Positions 56,481 to 64,000 of a stretch of 64,000 nucleotides of DNA are shown in pieces. The stretch is from Enterocytospora artemiae (Eukaryota; Microsporidia). A model generated the notes under the pieces. That model was not told where the DNA came from. It worked only from the letters and a program-made list of their open reading frames with translations, and did no database searches. How positions within the stretch are numbered: position 1 is the first letter of the stretch; the number at the start of each line of letters is the position of its first letter. Position numbers and translations under genes: made by a program. The stretch is taken from positions 434,001-498,000 of the forward strand of contig JASNGC010000002.1 of the NCBI GenBank assembly GCA_038659295.1, written 5' to 3'.

Positions 56481-56643
56481 AAAAACAAACAAACAAATTA
56501 TAGAACCACAGGTAATAATTTATTGTAAATTTCAATTCAAAGAAGAATAGAGTAACAAGCTCTTACTGGACTTTAGCTTGGATCTCTCTATTTTTTGCAG
56601 TTTTATAAGTCGTAAACTAAATGTTTAACATGAAGGATAAACT

Positions 56644-57480
56644 TCAGGATGTATTATTGTTTGGTGTGGTAACCGTAATATTTTGTGATCGGCCGATATT
56701 TCCCCCAAACAAATAGATTAGAAGCAAGCCAAATAGGACAATTCCTATTATTACAAGAATTCTCTTGATCCTCTGTGCTCTAATTTCGTACTGTAGGGCC
56801 GAATCCAACTCCGTGTTAGCCTGGGTGGTGTTTTCTTGTGCTTCAATCATATTTATCAAGATTTTGTCCACCACATGTGTGTTTTCATCCACTAGCCTGT
56901 CAATTTCTTCAATGAGTGCTACGAGCTGGGAGATTGTTTTGACAATCTTCTCAATTTTTAATTTCCGATTTTTTGCCTCATTCAGGATATTTTTTGCAGA
57001 ATGGCTTCCCAATGCAAATGCAGACTCCAATATGGCATCTCCCTTTTCACTATCTGTCAAATTTTCCAAATCAGAGTCCGTTGCATCAGGACAAGCTATA
57101 AGAAACGTTTCTCGTAGTTTGATCTTCTCACGCTGTCTATACTCACACTGGACATTTTGAAATGCTCTCAATGCTTCAGCCAATTTTTTACTCTGGCCAT
57201 ATGTATGATTTTCTCGCATCGCAATCATTTGCTTGTTTTCGCTTTGCTCCTTCATTTTTGTGGTTTCTTCTTGGTTGCACTTCAGTTGGGTCTTTAGCTT
57301 GTCGCTCAAGCTCTCAAAGTTTATATTTATAGCGTCGATTTTAATGTCTAGATTTTTTTCTTCATCACCACTCAAAACACTATTCTGCTTCTTCACAGTA
57401 CAGCGACTCATTTCTTCTGTATACTTGTTCAGTTGTGCCAAATTACGATTTATGTCCTTACATTTCGTTAGAAAGTCCAT
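56644..57480 (-). CDS. Qa-SNARE (syntaxin, Sso1-like)
   Basis: 278 residues. N-terminal helical bundle, a SNARE motif about residues 174-231 (KIVKTISQLVALIEEIDRLVDENTHVV...), then a C-terminal membrane anchor (ILVIIGIVLFGLLLIYLF). The motif aligns without gaps to plasma-membrane syntaxins, but the zero-layer Gln is Asn200. Works with the exocyst genes found here in surface secretion. Start at 57480, preceded by ACCCCTTAT; the frame is open upstream without ATG support. Confidence 0.82.
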   Translation of the reverse strand: MDFLTKCKDINRNLAQLNKYTEEMSRCTVKKQNSVLSGDEEKNLDIKIDAININFESLSDKLKTQLKCNQEETTKMKEQSENKQMIAMRENHTYGQSKKLAEALRAFQNVQCEYRQREKIKLRETFLIACPDATDSDLENLTDSEKGDAILESAFALGSHSAKNILNEAKNRKLKIEKIVKTISQLVALIEEIDRLVDENTHVVDKILINMIEAQENTTQANTELDSALQYEIRAQRIKRILVIIGIVLFGLLLIYLFGGNIGRSQNITVTTPNNNTS

Positions 57481-57707
57481 ATAAGGGGTTTTGCAAATGA
57501 AAAAATCGGGAATTAGTTGCAAAGGGGCTATGCAAAAAGTTACTGGTTCATAAATCCAGACGTAATTACTGATCTCAAAAAGAGGGTCTCTACACTTTAT
57601 CATAGTTTAATACGTTTACCAAGTGAAATTTGTCTGATCATAGAAAATTACAATAAGGTATTTTTTAAAACTTGTGCAGATTTTTTTGAAGGATTAAAAG
57701 CTCCCCA

Positions 57708-58535
57708 ATGAAATTAATCGGTGCTCACTTGCCAATTGGGAAGGGTATTTGGACCATACAGAAACAAATGGAACTGTTGGGTTGTAAATCATGTGCTATC
57801 TTTCTGAAGTCGCAGAGGACATTTGCTTTCAAGCCGCTTGAGCCGAAAGCACAACAGTATTTCATTTCAACAGTTAAAAATCCACGGAATATTTTGCCAC
57901 ACGGTTCTTACCTAATCAACTTAGCGAGTAGCACCAATGAGAGAGGATACCAGTGCTTGATAGATGATTTAAAGCGATGTACGGACTTGGGAATTTGTCT
58001 TTATAATCTGCACCCTGGGTCTGATGTGAATAAAAGAGGAAGCAGCGCTTATAGACTTATTTCCGATCAAATTAATAAGGCTCATTCAGAAGTTCCAGAT
58101 GTTATTATCTGCTTGGAGAATATGGCTGGCCAGGGGAATACTCTAGGAAGAACATTTGAGGAGTTGAAAGAAATAATTGATGGTGTTTCAGACAAGGCTC
58201 GTATTGGCATTACATTAGACACCTGCCATCTTTTTGGTGGTGGGTACGATATCAGAACCGGCGAAAAGTTCGAAGAAGTTATGAATGAATTTGATAAAAT
58301 AGTAGGGCTGAGATATCTCAAGGCTATGCATTTAAATGATAGTAGGTATGACTTAAATACCCGAAAAGATAGGCATGAGTGTCTGGGAAATGGAAAAATA
58401 GGACTAGAAGCATTCAAGTATATTATGAATAGTCCTTTATTTGAAGATATCCCACTGATTCTCGAAACACCAGAGCCTGATAAGTACAAATCAGAGATTG
58501 AGTTGCTTCTCAGCTTCATTGAGCAAGAAAAATAG
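57708..58535 (+). CDS. APN1: Endonuclease IV / AP endonuclease APN1
   Basis: 275 residues, near the bacterial length and without the C-terminal extension of yeast Apn1. Metal-binding motifs are in order: PHGSYLIN, NLHPGSD, CLENMAG, LDTCHLFGGGYD, AMHLNDS, DRHECLGNGKIG and LETPEP, so all three zinc sites look complete. It cuts 5' of abasic sites in base-excision repair. The ATG follows CTCCCCA. Confidence 0.95.
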   Translation: MKLIGAHLPIGKGIWTIQKQMELLGCKSCAIFLKSQRTFAFKPLEPKAQQYFISTVKNPRNILPHGSYLINLASSTNERGYQCLIDDLKRCTDLGICLYNLHPGSDVNKRGSSAYRLISDQINKAHSEVPDVIICLENMAGQGNTLGRTFEELKEIIDGVSDKARIGITLDTCHLFGGGYDIRTGEKFEEVMNEFDKIVGLRYLKAMHLNDSRYDLNTRKDRHECLGNGKIGLEAFKYIMNSPLFEDIPLILETPEPDKYKSEIELLLSFIEQEK

Positions 58536-58709
58536 CGAATACACCCCATCTTTTCCCTAAAATCAGTAAATAGATTTTAAAAAATCACATCCGGAAGTGC
58601 TAAGCCTTCTGAGAATTATAATCGACTTTAAATATTTATTTTTAGGGAATCTGAAAATTCGCTTAAGTGTTCAAGTCGAATGAAGAACTATAAAAAAATC
58701 CCTCTGACT

Positions 58710-59918
58710 TTATTTGTCACTTATATTGTTTTTATTTTCGGATCCAAAGTCGAACTGTGAGTGCTTTCTTGTTTTGTTCAAACCCGCAATAATATTGTAA
58801 TCACATTCAAAAATAGAACTATTTCGATATTTCAAGAGACCCAGGTCACGACTGGTACTCAGGTGCCTGCTCAAATCAGACTTGAAGACTGGCTTGTTTT
58901 CAAAGTATGGGTGATTTAAGAGTGTATGAGCTTGAGCCCTCTGAAGATAGAATGGATCTATTGCACACAAAATCAAGTCAGTGAGCAGCTCCGCTTCTTG
59001 TGCATTAACAATCTTTTCGTTGATTTTCTCTACCATGTCCGAGATAACAAATTTATTGCCGGTTATCTTTGTCTTGTAGATCCCCTCTACTTTGTTAAAG
59101 TATTTTGCGGTGTTTTTTCCATGGTCAAGCATCATTATTGGGAAGGCACTGCCAAAAAAGTCGTGAATCCGGTTGATTTGATCGCAGTTGTCTTTTCCAG
59201 GAAACAACGGATCACCACATATCATCTCGTAAGCAATGCATCCAAAGGACCACATATCAACCATGTTTGTGTAAGGAATGCCCAATATAACCTCTGGTGC
59301 TCGATAGTATCTAGATTGGGCATAGAACACCGTACACATCGTTTTTGTGCTGGACGAGCTAAAATCTATAATTTTAACCTTGTGATTAAATGGGTCTGAA
59401 AGGAGAATGTTCTCAGGTTTAATATCCCCATGAGTAATTTGTCTCCTGTGCAGATGATTTAAGCTCGTCAGGATTTGTTCAAACACATTTCTCAACAATA
59501 TTGATGGAAGTCCCATATATTTGGTTAATTTCAGCATATCCAACACACTTCTGTTGAGTAACTCCATTACAATACACAAATGACCATTGAATAAAAAGCC
59601 ATCCAGAATTTCAACGAATGAATCCGTCAGACCCTGTTCTTTCAACATTTTCAAAATTCTTATTTCATGTAACTCGTATTGATAATAGCGTAGCTCATTC
59701 TTAATCACCTTTATTGCTACTTCATCTCCGTAATTGCTGACACATCTAAATACCTGTCCAAACGTTCCTTGTCCAAGCTTGTCAATGACAAGGTAATCCT
59801 TGTCCTCAGACATCTTAAGTCTATCACCTTTGTATACTACAAGATTTTTTTCGATATTATCACTTGTAAATCCTACTTTCTGTGATGGGTTTGTTAGACA
59901 AACGCGATGCTGAGACAT
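58710..59918 (-). CDS. YAK1: YAK1/DYRK-family protein kinase with altered DFG
   Basis: 402 residues, mostly kinase domain. Gly loop LGQGTFGQVF, Lys70 in VAIKVIK, catalytic loop HGDIKPENILL (His163-Gly-Asp165, DYRK-like in lacking Arg), APE as RAPEVILGIPYTNMVDMWSFGC, typical of Yak1/DYRK. Two departures: the magnesium-binding DFG is DFS (185-187) and the first Tyr of the activation-loop YxY is Val (V-F-Y), the second being Tyr199. Possibly reduced activity. The ATG at 59918 is preceded by TGCCCAAA. Confidence 0.85.
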   Translation of the reverse strand: MSQHRVCLTNPSQKVGFTSDNIEKNLVVYKGDRLKMSEDKDYLVIDKLGQGTFGQVFRCVSNYGDEVAIKVIKNELRYYQYELHEIRILKMLKEQGLTDSFVEILDGFLFNGHLCIVMELLNRSVLDMLKLTKYMGLPSILLRNVFEQILTSLNHLHRRQITHGDIKPENILLSDPFNHKVKIIDFSSSSTKTMCTVFYAQSRYYRAPEVILGIPYTNMVDMWSFGCIAYEMICGDPLFPGKDNCDQINRIHDFFGSAFPIMMLDHGKNTAKYFNKVEGIYKTKITGNKFVISDMVEKINEKIVNAQEAELLTDLILCAIDPFYLQRAQAHTLLNHPYFENKPVFKSDLSRHLSTSRDLGLLKYRNSSIFECDYNIIAGLNKTRKHSQFDFGSENKNNISDK

Positions 59919-60700
59919 TTTGGGCAATTTTAACAGAGCTTTTGTTAGAAATAATACTTGAAGTTGAAAAATTTGGATACATTAAGAGCACCATGGAATT
60001 CGATGTATATCATTCCACTCGTACTACCACTTGAGTGCTTTAACTTCATATCGTTATAGTAAATTAATTTTTTCATATATGAACTACAAATATATTAATT
60101 TTTTTATAAAAATTTGTTGAAAATTACTAGTATTAAGTCGGTATGTCCATTTTCTGCGATGATGGAGAACTTAGATTTGGGCTGGCCAAAACTGTCAAAG
60201 TATTTTTGTCAATAATTTTCCTAAGCATGGATATTAATAATCAGGATTGATTAAAAAACTATGAAAATTGAGAATATGTATTAATAGATGTTTACTTACT
60301 ACAGTTGGGCAAACAATGGCAATCTGCAAGATATAATATATCTTTTGATCAAAACATAGTTGCATATGCTAAAGAACAGTAGTAGAATAAATTTAATTAT
60401 TTTATTGAACGAATCAACTAGCTTCAAAAGTTTAATCTCAACAGTAACGGATATATCCCATTATAAAAAGCAAATATGTCAGCTTATCGAATAATATCTC
60501 TCCAATATCTAATCCAGTACAATGTTAATTCTTTGGATCTGAACTTATAGTCAAAAATAAAACTATAGATACTAAAAGTCTAACTCCCACTTAAATGATT
60601 ATAACAATTATATCGTTATCAAATATAGAAATTCAAACCTATGAGAAAAATGCTACTCAAACAAATCGGAATATTTTCTTAAACCAAAGAGAACATACAT
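59919..60700. other. Long gene-poor AT-rich spacer, 782 bp
   Basis: One of the two longest gaps. Only a 35-codon plus-strand frame (60143-60250) is notable; no RNA gene recognised. Confidence 0.5.
60143..60250 (+). CDS. Possible micro-protein, 35 aa
   Basis: Starts MSIFCDDGELRFGL and has a hydrophobic helix (TVKVFLSIIFLS) near the end, like tiny tail-anchored subunits of membrane complexes. Ranked low: no start motif and no family match. Confidence 0.18.
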   Translation: MSIFCDDGELRFGLAKTVKVFLSIIFLSMDINNQD

Positions 60701-61945
60701 TTAATTATAGGTTAAATATCTCGGAGTTGACGAAAACTTGCTTCCCTCCTTGATAACCTTGTCTACTGCTTTAAAGAAATCATCTTCGGTAGCTATCTTT
60801 CTCCTTTCTCTTATCGCAAACATCCCAGCTTCGATGCATACTGATCTCAGCTCGGCGCCAGTTGCCCCATTGCACAATCTTGCAAGAAGATCAAAACGAA
60901 TACTCTTCTCAACACTCATTGTTCGGGCATTGATCTCCAGTATCTTCACTCTCCCCTCAAGGTCGGGCAGCCCAAACTCTATTTTTCTGTCCAGTCTTCC
61001 TGGACGCAGCAATGCCGGATCAAGCGTGTCAGGCCTATTAGTGGCCATCAAAACCTTGACATTCCCACGGTTATCAAACCCATCCAATTGATTGATCAGC
61101 TCCAGCATTGTTCGTTGAACTTCATTGTCTTCTCCATCTCCAAAACGAGTTCCTCCAAACGCATCAACCTCATCAAAGAATATTATACAAGCTTTTTTGG
61201 TTCTAGCAAGGTTGAAAATCTCTCTGACCATCCTAGCACCCTCGCCCACATACTTCTGGACCAATTCAGACCCTATTACTCTGATAAAGCATGCCTCGCT
61301 TCTATTTGCAACTGCCCTTGCTAAGAGTGTCTTACCAGTACCAGGTGGTCCATAAAGCAACACCCCCTTCGGAGGATCTATTCCTAGATTTATAAACTTG
61401 TCTGGATTCAGAAGAGGTTCTTCCACAACCTCTCGAATTTTTTCAATTTCGTCTTTACACCCTCCTATATCGTTATACGTGACATCAGGCTTATCTTCTA
61501 CCTGCATTAATGTGACTGACGAGTCTATTTTTCTTGGAAGAGGCAATATTATCGAGTACTTCATTCTATCAACCCCCACACGCATACCCTCAGAAATCTC
61601 ACTATGATCGAGTTTTTTGGATTTACTCACAATGAATTTGGCCATTTGTCGAATACTTATCATATACTTTCCATCTCCAGACCCCTTAAGAATTTTCACG
61701 ACCTTTGCAACCTGAAGAGGATGATCCTGGGACAGTGAAGCTTTATCTCTCGCCAAATCCCATTGATTTGGAGGTGCCAACCCCGTCTCGACCTCTTTTG
61801 TTCCAAGCTTTAAGTTGATTTTGTCTTGAATGCTCACGATTGTCCTTTCCAGCATATTTATTTCTGCTGCATAATAATTCTTGCTGAGATTTAACACCAT
61901 GCCTATTTCTGTTTCGTCCATCAGCGGCTTCTGTTTGGAGTCCAT
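60701..61945 (-). CDS. RPT1: 26S proteasome regulatory ATPase RPT1
   Basis: 414 residues. RPT1-specific [18 protein letters not shown] at the N-side, then the AAA+ module: Walker A GPPGTGKT, Walker [13 protein letters not shown], second region of homology [22 protein letters not shown], and C-terminal TYN tail. It unfolds substrates for the 20S core. Start at 61945, preceded by GCCCCAAA; 23 further open codons upstream lack an ATG. Confidence 0.95.
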   Translation of the reverse strand: MDSKQKPLMDETEIGMVLNLSKNYYAAEINMLERTIVSIQDKINLKLGTKEVETGLAPPNQWDLARDKASLSQDHPLQVAKVVKILKGSGDGKYMISIRQMAKFIVSKSKKLDHSEISEGMRVGVDRMKYSIILPLPRKIDSSVTLMQVEDKPDVTYNDIGGCKDEIEKIREVVEEPLLNPDKFINLGIDPPKGVLLYGPPGTGKTLLARAVANRSEACFIRVIGSELVQKYVGEGARMVREIFNLARTKKACIIFFDEVDAFGGTRFGDGEDNEVQRTMLELINQLDGFDNRGNVKVLMATNRPDTLDPALLRPGRLDRKIEFGLPDLEGRVKILEINARTMSVEKSIRFDLLARLCNGATGAELRSVCIEAGMFAIRERRKIATEDDFFKAVDKVIKEGSKFSSTPRYLTYN

Positions 61946-62730
61946 TTTGGGGCAAATATTTGTAAAATAATAAACGCCAATCTGCGATTTGACAACATAG
62001 CAAAATATTAACAAAAGATGGAAGGCAGATAGGTATATAAATCATATGGTATCTTCGAGTATAACAACTTTCAAAACGGCAACTATTCAGGTTTGTCATT
62101 TGATTTAGGTTATTCACTTCAAACTGGGGAGTTTTTTGTTTTCAGCATCTGACATACAGAACTCCGGCATTAGAGGTATTACCCAATCCAATAGGATTTT
62201 GGAGGGAGAATTGATCTAAATATATTATTTTCTGCCTAGTTAAATATCACTTTAATTAAACAAAATCTCAAAATCATTTTTTTACGTCAGCAAAACATTT
62301 TCTTATCTGGGGTAAACCTTTCCCAGTATATCAGTTTTTCAGGTAAAAGAAGTATATTTGACTATAGACTTAATTTAATCTACGATGCATCCTTTGGGAC
62401 CTTTAAAGTGGCTGTCATAACTTGTGTCAAAGAACCATTATGCATGCGAATCTGTTCTGTATTACGTTATCTCCTTTTAGTAAAATTTTGATTGGTTAAT
62501 TCTTTGTTGTCGAAACGTTTTTAAGATTAATTTGAGTTAGTTAAAAATATTTGTTTATTTGAAGTCTATTAGATACTATAATTTAAACAAGGAGTAGACT
62601 AGGGGCAAATATTCCCACAATCAAATACAGGCACCCACAGGGCACTTATCATTTTCGAACAAAGGGATAAATCAACTTTTTAATTTGATCCTTTTTTAAA
62701 TATAAAAACTAGTTTATAACCCCCAGAAAT
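61946..62730. other. Long divergent promoter region, 785 bp
   Basis: AT-rich spacer between RPT1 and the HECT ligase, with only tiny frames (for example an 18-codon minus-strand frame near 62140). The C-rich start motifs lie at both edges. No RNA gene recognised. Confidence 0.5.
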
Positions 62731-64000
62731 ATGAGTTCCACCTTCTCACATCTTCAATGTAAGAATCCAGGATGTCTAAAAATATTCTGCAGAAGACACA
62801 GCTGTCCAGAAACAGAGAGCCGTGTCGAAGAAATTTTGGAAAAATATGGTGATCTATTCTCATGCGAGAATGTGGAAAAACTGATATCGAATCCATCAGT
62901 CACAATATATGAGAATGACATTATTAATTTGTATTTTTACCTGATCGATTTGGTTTACAGGAAGGACTATTGTACACCTCAACTTTGTAATCAGAAAGCA
63001 TTTACATTTCAGAAGTCCAAGATGCTAAAGCAAAAGAATAGCCTTGCGAAGAAAAGAAATAAAGTAGTGGATACCAGAATTAGCCCATGCCATGACTTGG
63101 AGCACTCTTATTGCCAAATTGGCCATACCAAGCTCTCTCATGTTGACTCATATCTTGTAATAGGTGTGTTGCATTTAATTTTGTGTAAATTCCAGATCGC
63201 CCAGGATTTAACCGTTGCTTTGGTGATTATTAGGTTATTTTGTATCGTATCTCCACATTCGTGTGTGGAGGACTGCTACTATCCTCAGCTCTTCAGCGTA
63301 TTCAATTTTGTATATCTTTCCATCACTAATTCTATGATTAAGCAGAGCATAAATGAAATCTATAGATGTGGTCCCTGCCGATGCTTGTTCCAGTCTACAT
63401 TCACCAAAATGGATTTTACAAAGAGTCTTGAGTCCATAAAGAATCTGTTGAATTCTGCAACCACTGCGGATTTTAGGGAAGATAAGACAAACAAAATTTT
63501 GTGCGATATCCATCATATTCTTTACCGCATTAACAGTTTCTACAAGTTTACTGACTACGAAAAATTTTATTGCGAAAAGCTTTCCAGTCTGATTAATTTA
63601 AAGGAAGAACTCAGATACTTAAAGTCAAAAACTAATACTATTCTACAATACAAGCATATTTTGCCGGTAACTGTCAAGGCTGAGTTTCTCAAGGTAGCAA
63701 ACACGGATATCCAAAAAAGTACCTTACAGGACTCTTTTTTCAGAGCTCTTTTTGAAGGGTTAACAGAACCATATCTATTTATTACCATACGTAGAGATTA
63801 TATCTATTCAGATACCCTGAAGATCCTTGGACAAATTCCAGAAGGTGATTTAAAAAAGCAATTGAAAATCAATTTTGTGAATGAAGATGGAATTGATTCT
63901 GGTGGAATCCGAAAGGAATATTTTCAGCTTCTAAGCCATGAGATTACACACGATGAATCTATTTTCACAATCAAAAATGAAAGAGTTTGGCTTAAATCTG
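62731..64000 (+). CDS. UBE3A-like HECT ubiquitin ligase with AZUL zinc finger (5' part)
   Basis: 423 complete codons are visible, open to the window edge. Residues 10-26 give CKNPGCLKIFCRRHSCP, with a further Cys in LFSCENVEKL, the layout of the AZUL zinc finger of UBE3A/E6-AP. A helical middle follows. The HECT N-lobe starts near 330; VNEDGIDSGGIRKEYFQLL at about 380-398 is diagnostic of HECT domains. The catalytic Cys lies beyond the window. The ATG is preceded by ACCCCCAGAAAT. I found this frame by translating the plus strand directly. Confidence 0.8.
   Translation, partial: MSSTFSHLQCKNPGCLKIFCRRHSCPETESRVEEILEKYGDLFSCENVEKLISNPSVTIYENDIINLYFYLIDLVYRKDYCTPQLCNQKAFTFQKSKMLKQKNSLAKKRNKVVDTRISPCHDLEHSYCQIGHTKLSHVDSYLVIGVLHLILCKFQIAQDLTVALVIIRLFCIVSPHSCVEDCYYPQLFSVFNFVYLSITNSMIKQSINEIYRCGPCRCLFQSTFTKMDFTKSLESIKNLLNSATTADFREDKTNKILCDIHHILYRINSFYKFTDYEKFYCEKLSSLINLKEELRYLKSKTNTILQYKHILPVTVKAEFLKVANTDIQKSTLQDSFFRALFEGLTEPYLFITIRRDYIYSDTLKILGQIPEGDLKKQLKINFVNEDGIDSGGIRKEYFQLLSHEITHDESIFTIKNERVWLKS

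Noticed and set aside
56314..56535. 73-codon minus-strand frame over the GC-rich island as a protein gene
   Set aside because: Looks moderately protein-like but has no start motif, and the island has RNA-like hairpins and a T-run; kept as a finding only.
1..64000. CRISPR arrays, insertion sequences or transposase genes
   Set aside because: None seen; only the single 21-bp tandem repeat and a few small inverted repeats.

Overview
This window reads as chromosomal DNA of a microsporidian (a highly reduced obligate intracellular relative of fungi). The sequence is AT-rich. Genes are packed on both strands as single uninterrupted reading frames, spacers are mostly 70-500 bp, and many stop codons overlap an AATAAA. 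About 27 of some 46 genes carry a short C-rich block (CCC to CCCCC) within roughly 1-17 bases upstream of the ATG, a start-associated signal known from microsporidia. Family content also fits: a cluster of small secreted ricin-B-type beta-trefoil proteins, a half-size Atm1-type ABC transporter, shortened versions of universal eukaryotic proteins, and tRNAs ending in clean Pol III T-runs. I cannot name the genus. Glycolysis is represented (triosephosphate isomerase), so it is not one of the lineages that lost that pathway.

Layout. 1-5.3 kb: transcription and chromatin genes (TFIIF alpha, SPC25, RTT109, a PCI/TREX-2 protein, TAF8). 5.4-9 kb: CTU2-like tRNA thiolation protein, a secreted orphan, a small orphan, a choline-transporter-like protein. 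9.4-18 kb: the second-largest RNA polymerase III subunit, the ABC transporter, two orphans, MED31 and tRNA-Leu(UAG). 18-31 kb: a large Asn-rich orphan, exocyst SEC6, SVP26/TEX261, proteasome alpha-7, SWT1-like PIN nuclease, two orphans, exocyst SEC3. 31-44.6 kb: an EDC4-like protein, tRNA-Arg(ACG), an orphan, exportin-1, triosephosphate isomerase, eS21, TFB3/MAT1 and small orphans. 44.6-52.6 kb: a lectin neighbourhood of five ricin-B-like secreted proteins and one L-type lectin, interrupted only by PIG-A and uL11. 53-64 kb: SIN3, a GC-rich island that looks like a structured RNA gene, a plasma-membrane-type syntaxin, endonuclease IV, a YAK1/DYRK kinase, proteasome RPT1 and the 5' part of a UBE3A-like HECT ligase cut by the window edge.

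How the genes fit together. Most encode core nuclear machinery (Pol II and Pol III transcription, Mediator, TFIID, TFIIH, chromatin, mRNA and protein export, kinetochore) and protein turnover. A second theme is secretion and surface building: two exocyst subunits, a syntaxin, an ER-Golgi cargo adaptor, an L-type lectin, the first enzyme of GPI-anchor synthesis, and several secreted trefoil proteins that would use this route. The points most worth a second look are the GC-rich island at 56338-56480, the lectin cluster and its lack of the C-rich start motif, a UBE3A-like ligase that keeps an AZUL zinc finger, a syntaxin with Asn in place of the zero-layer Gln, and a triosephosphate isomerase carrying a roughly 95-residue internal insertion.
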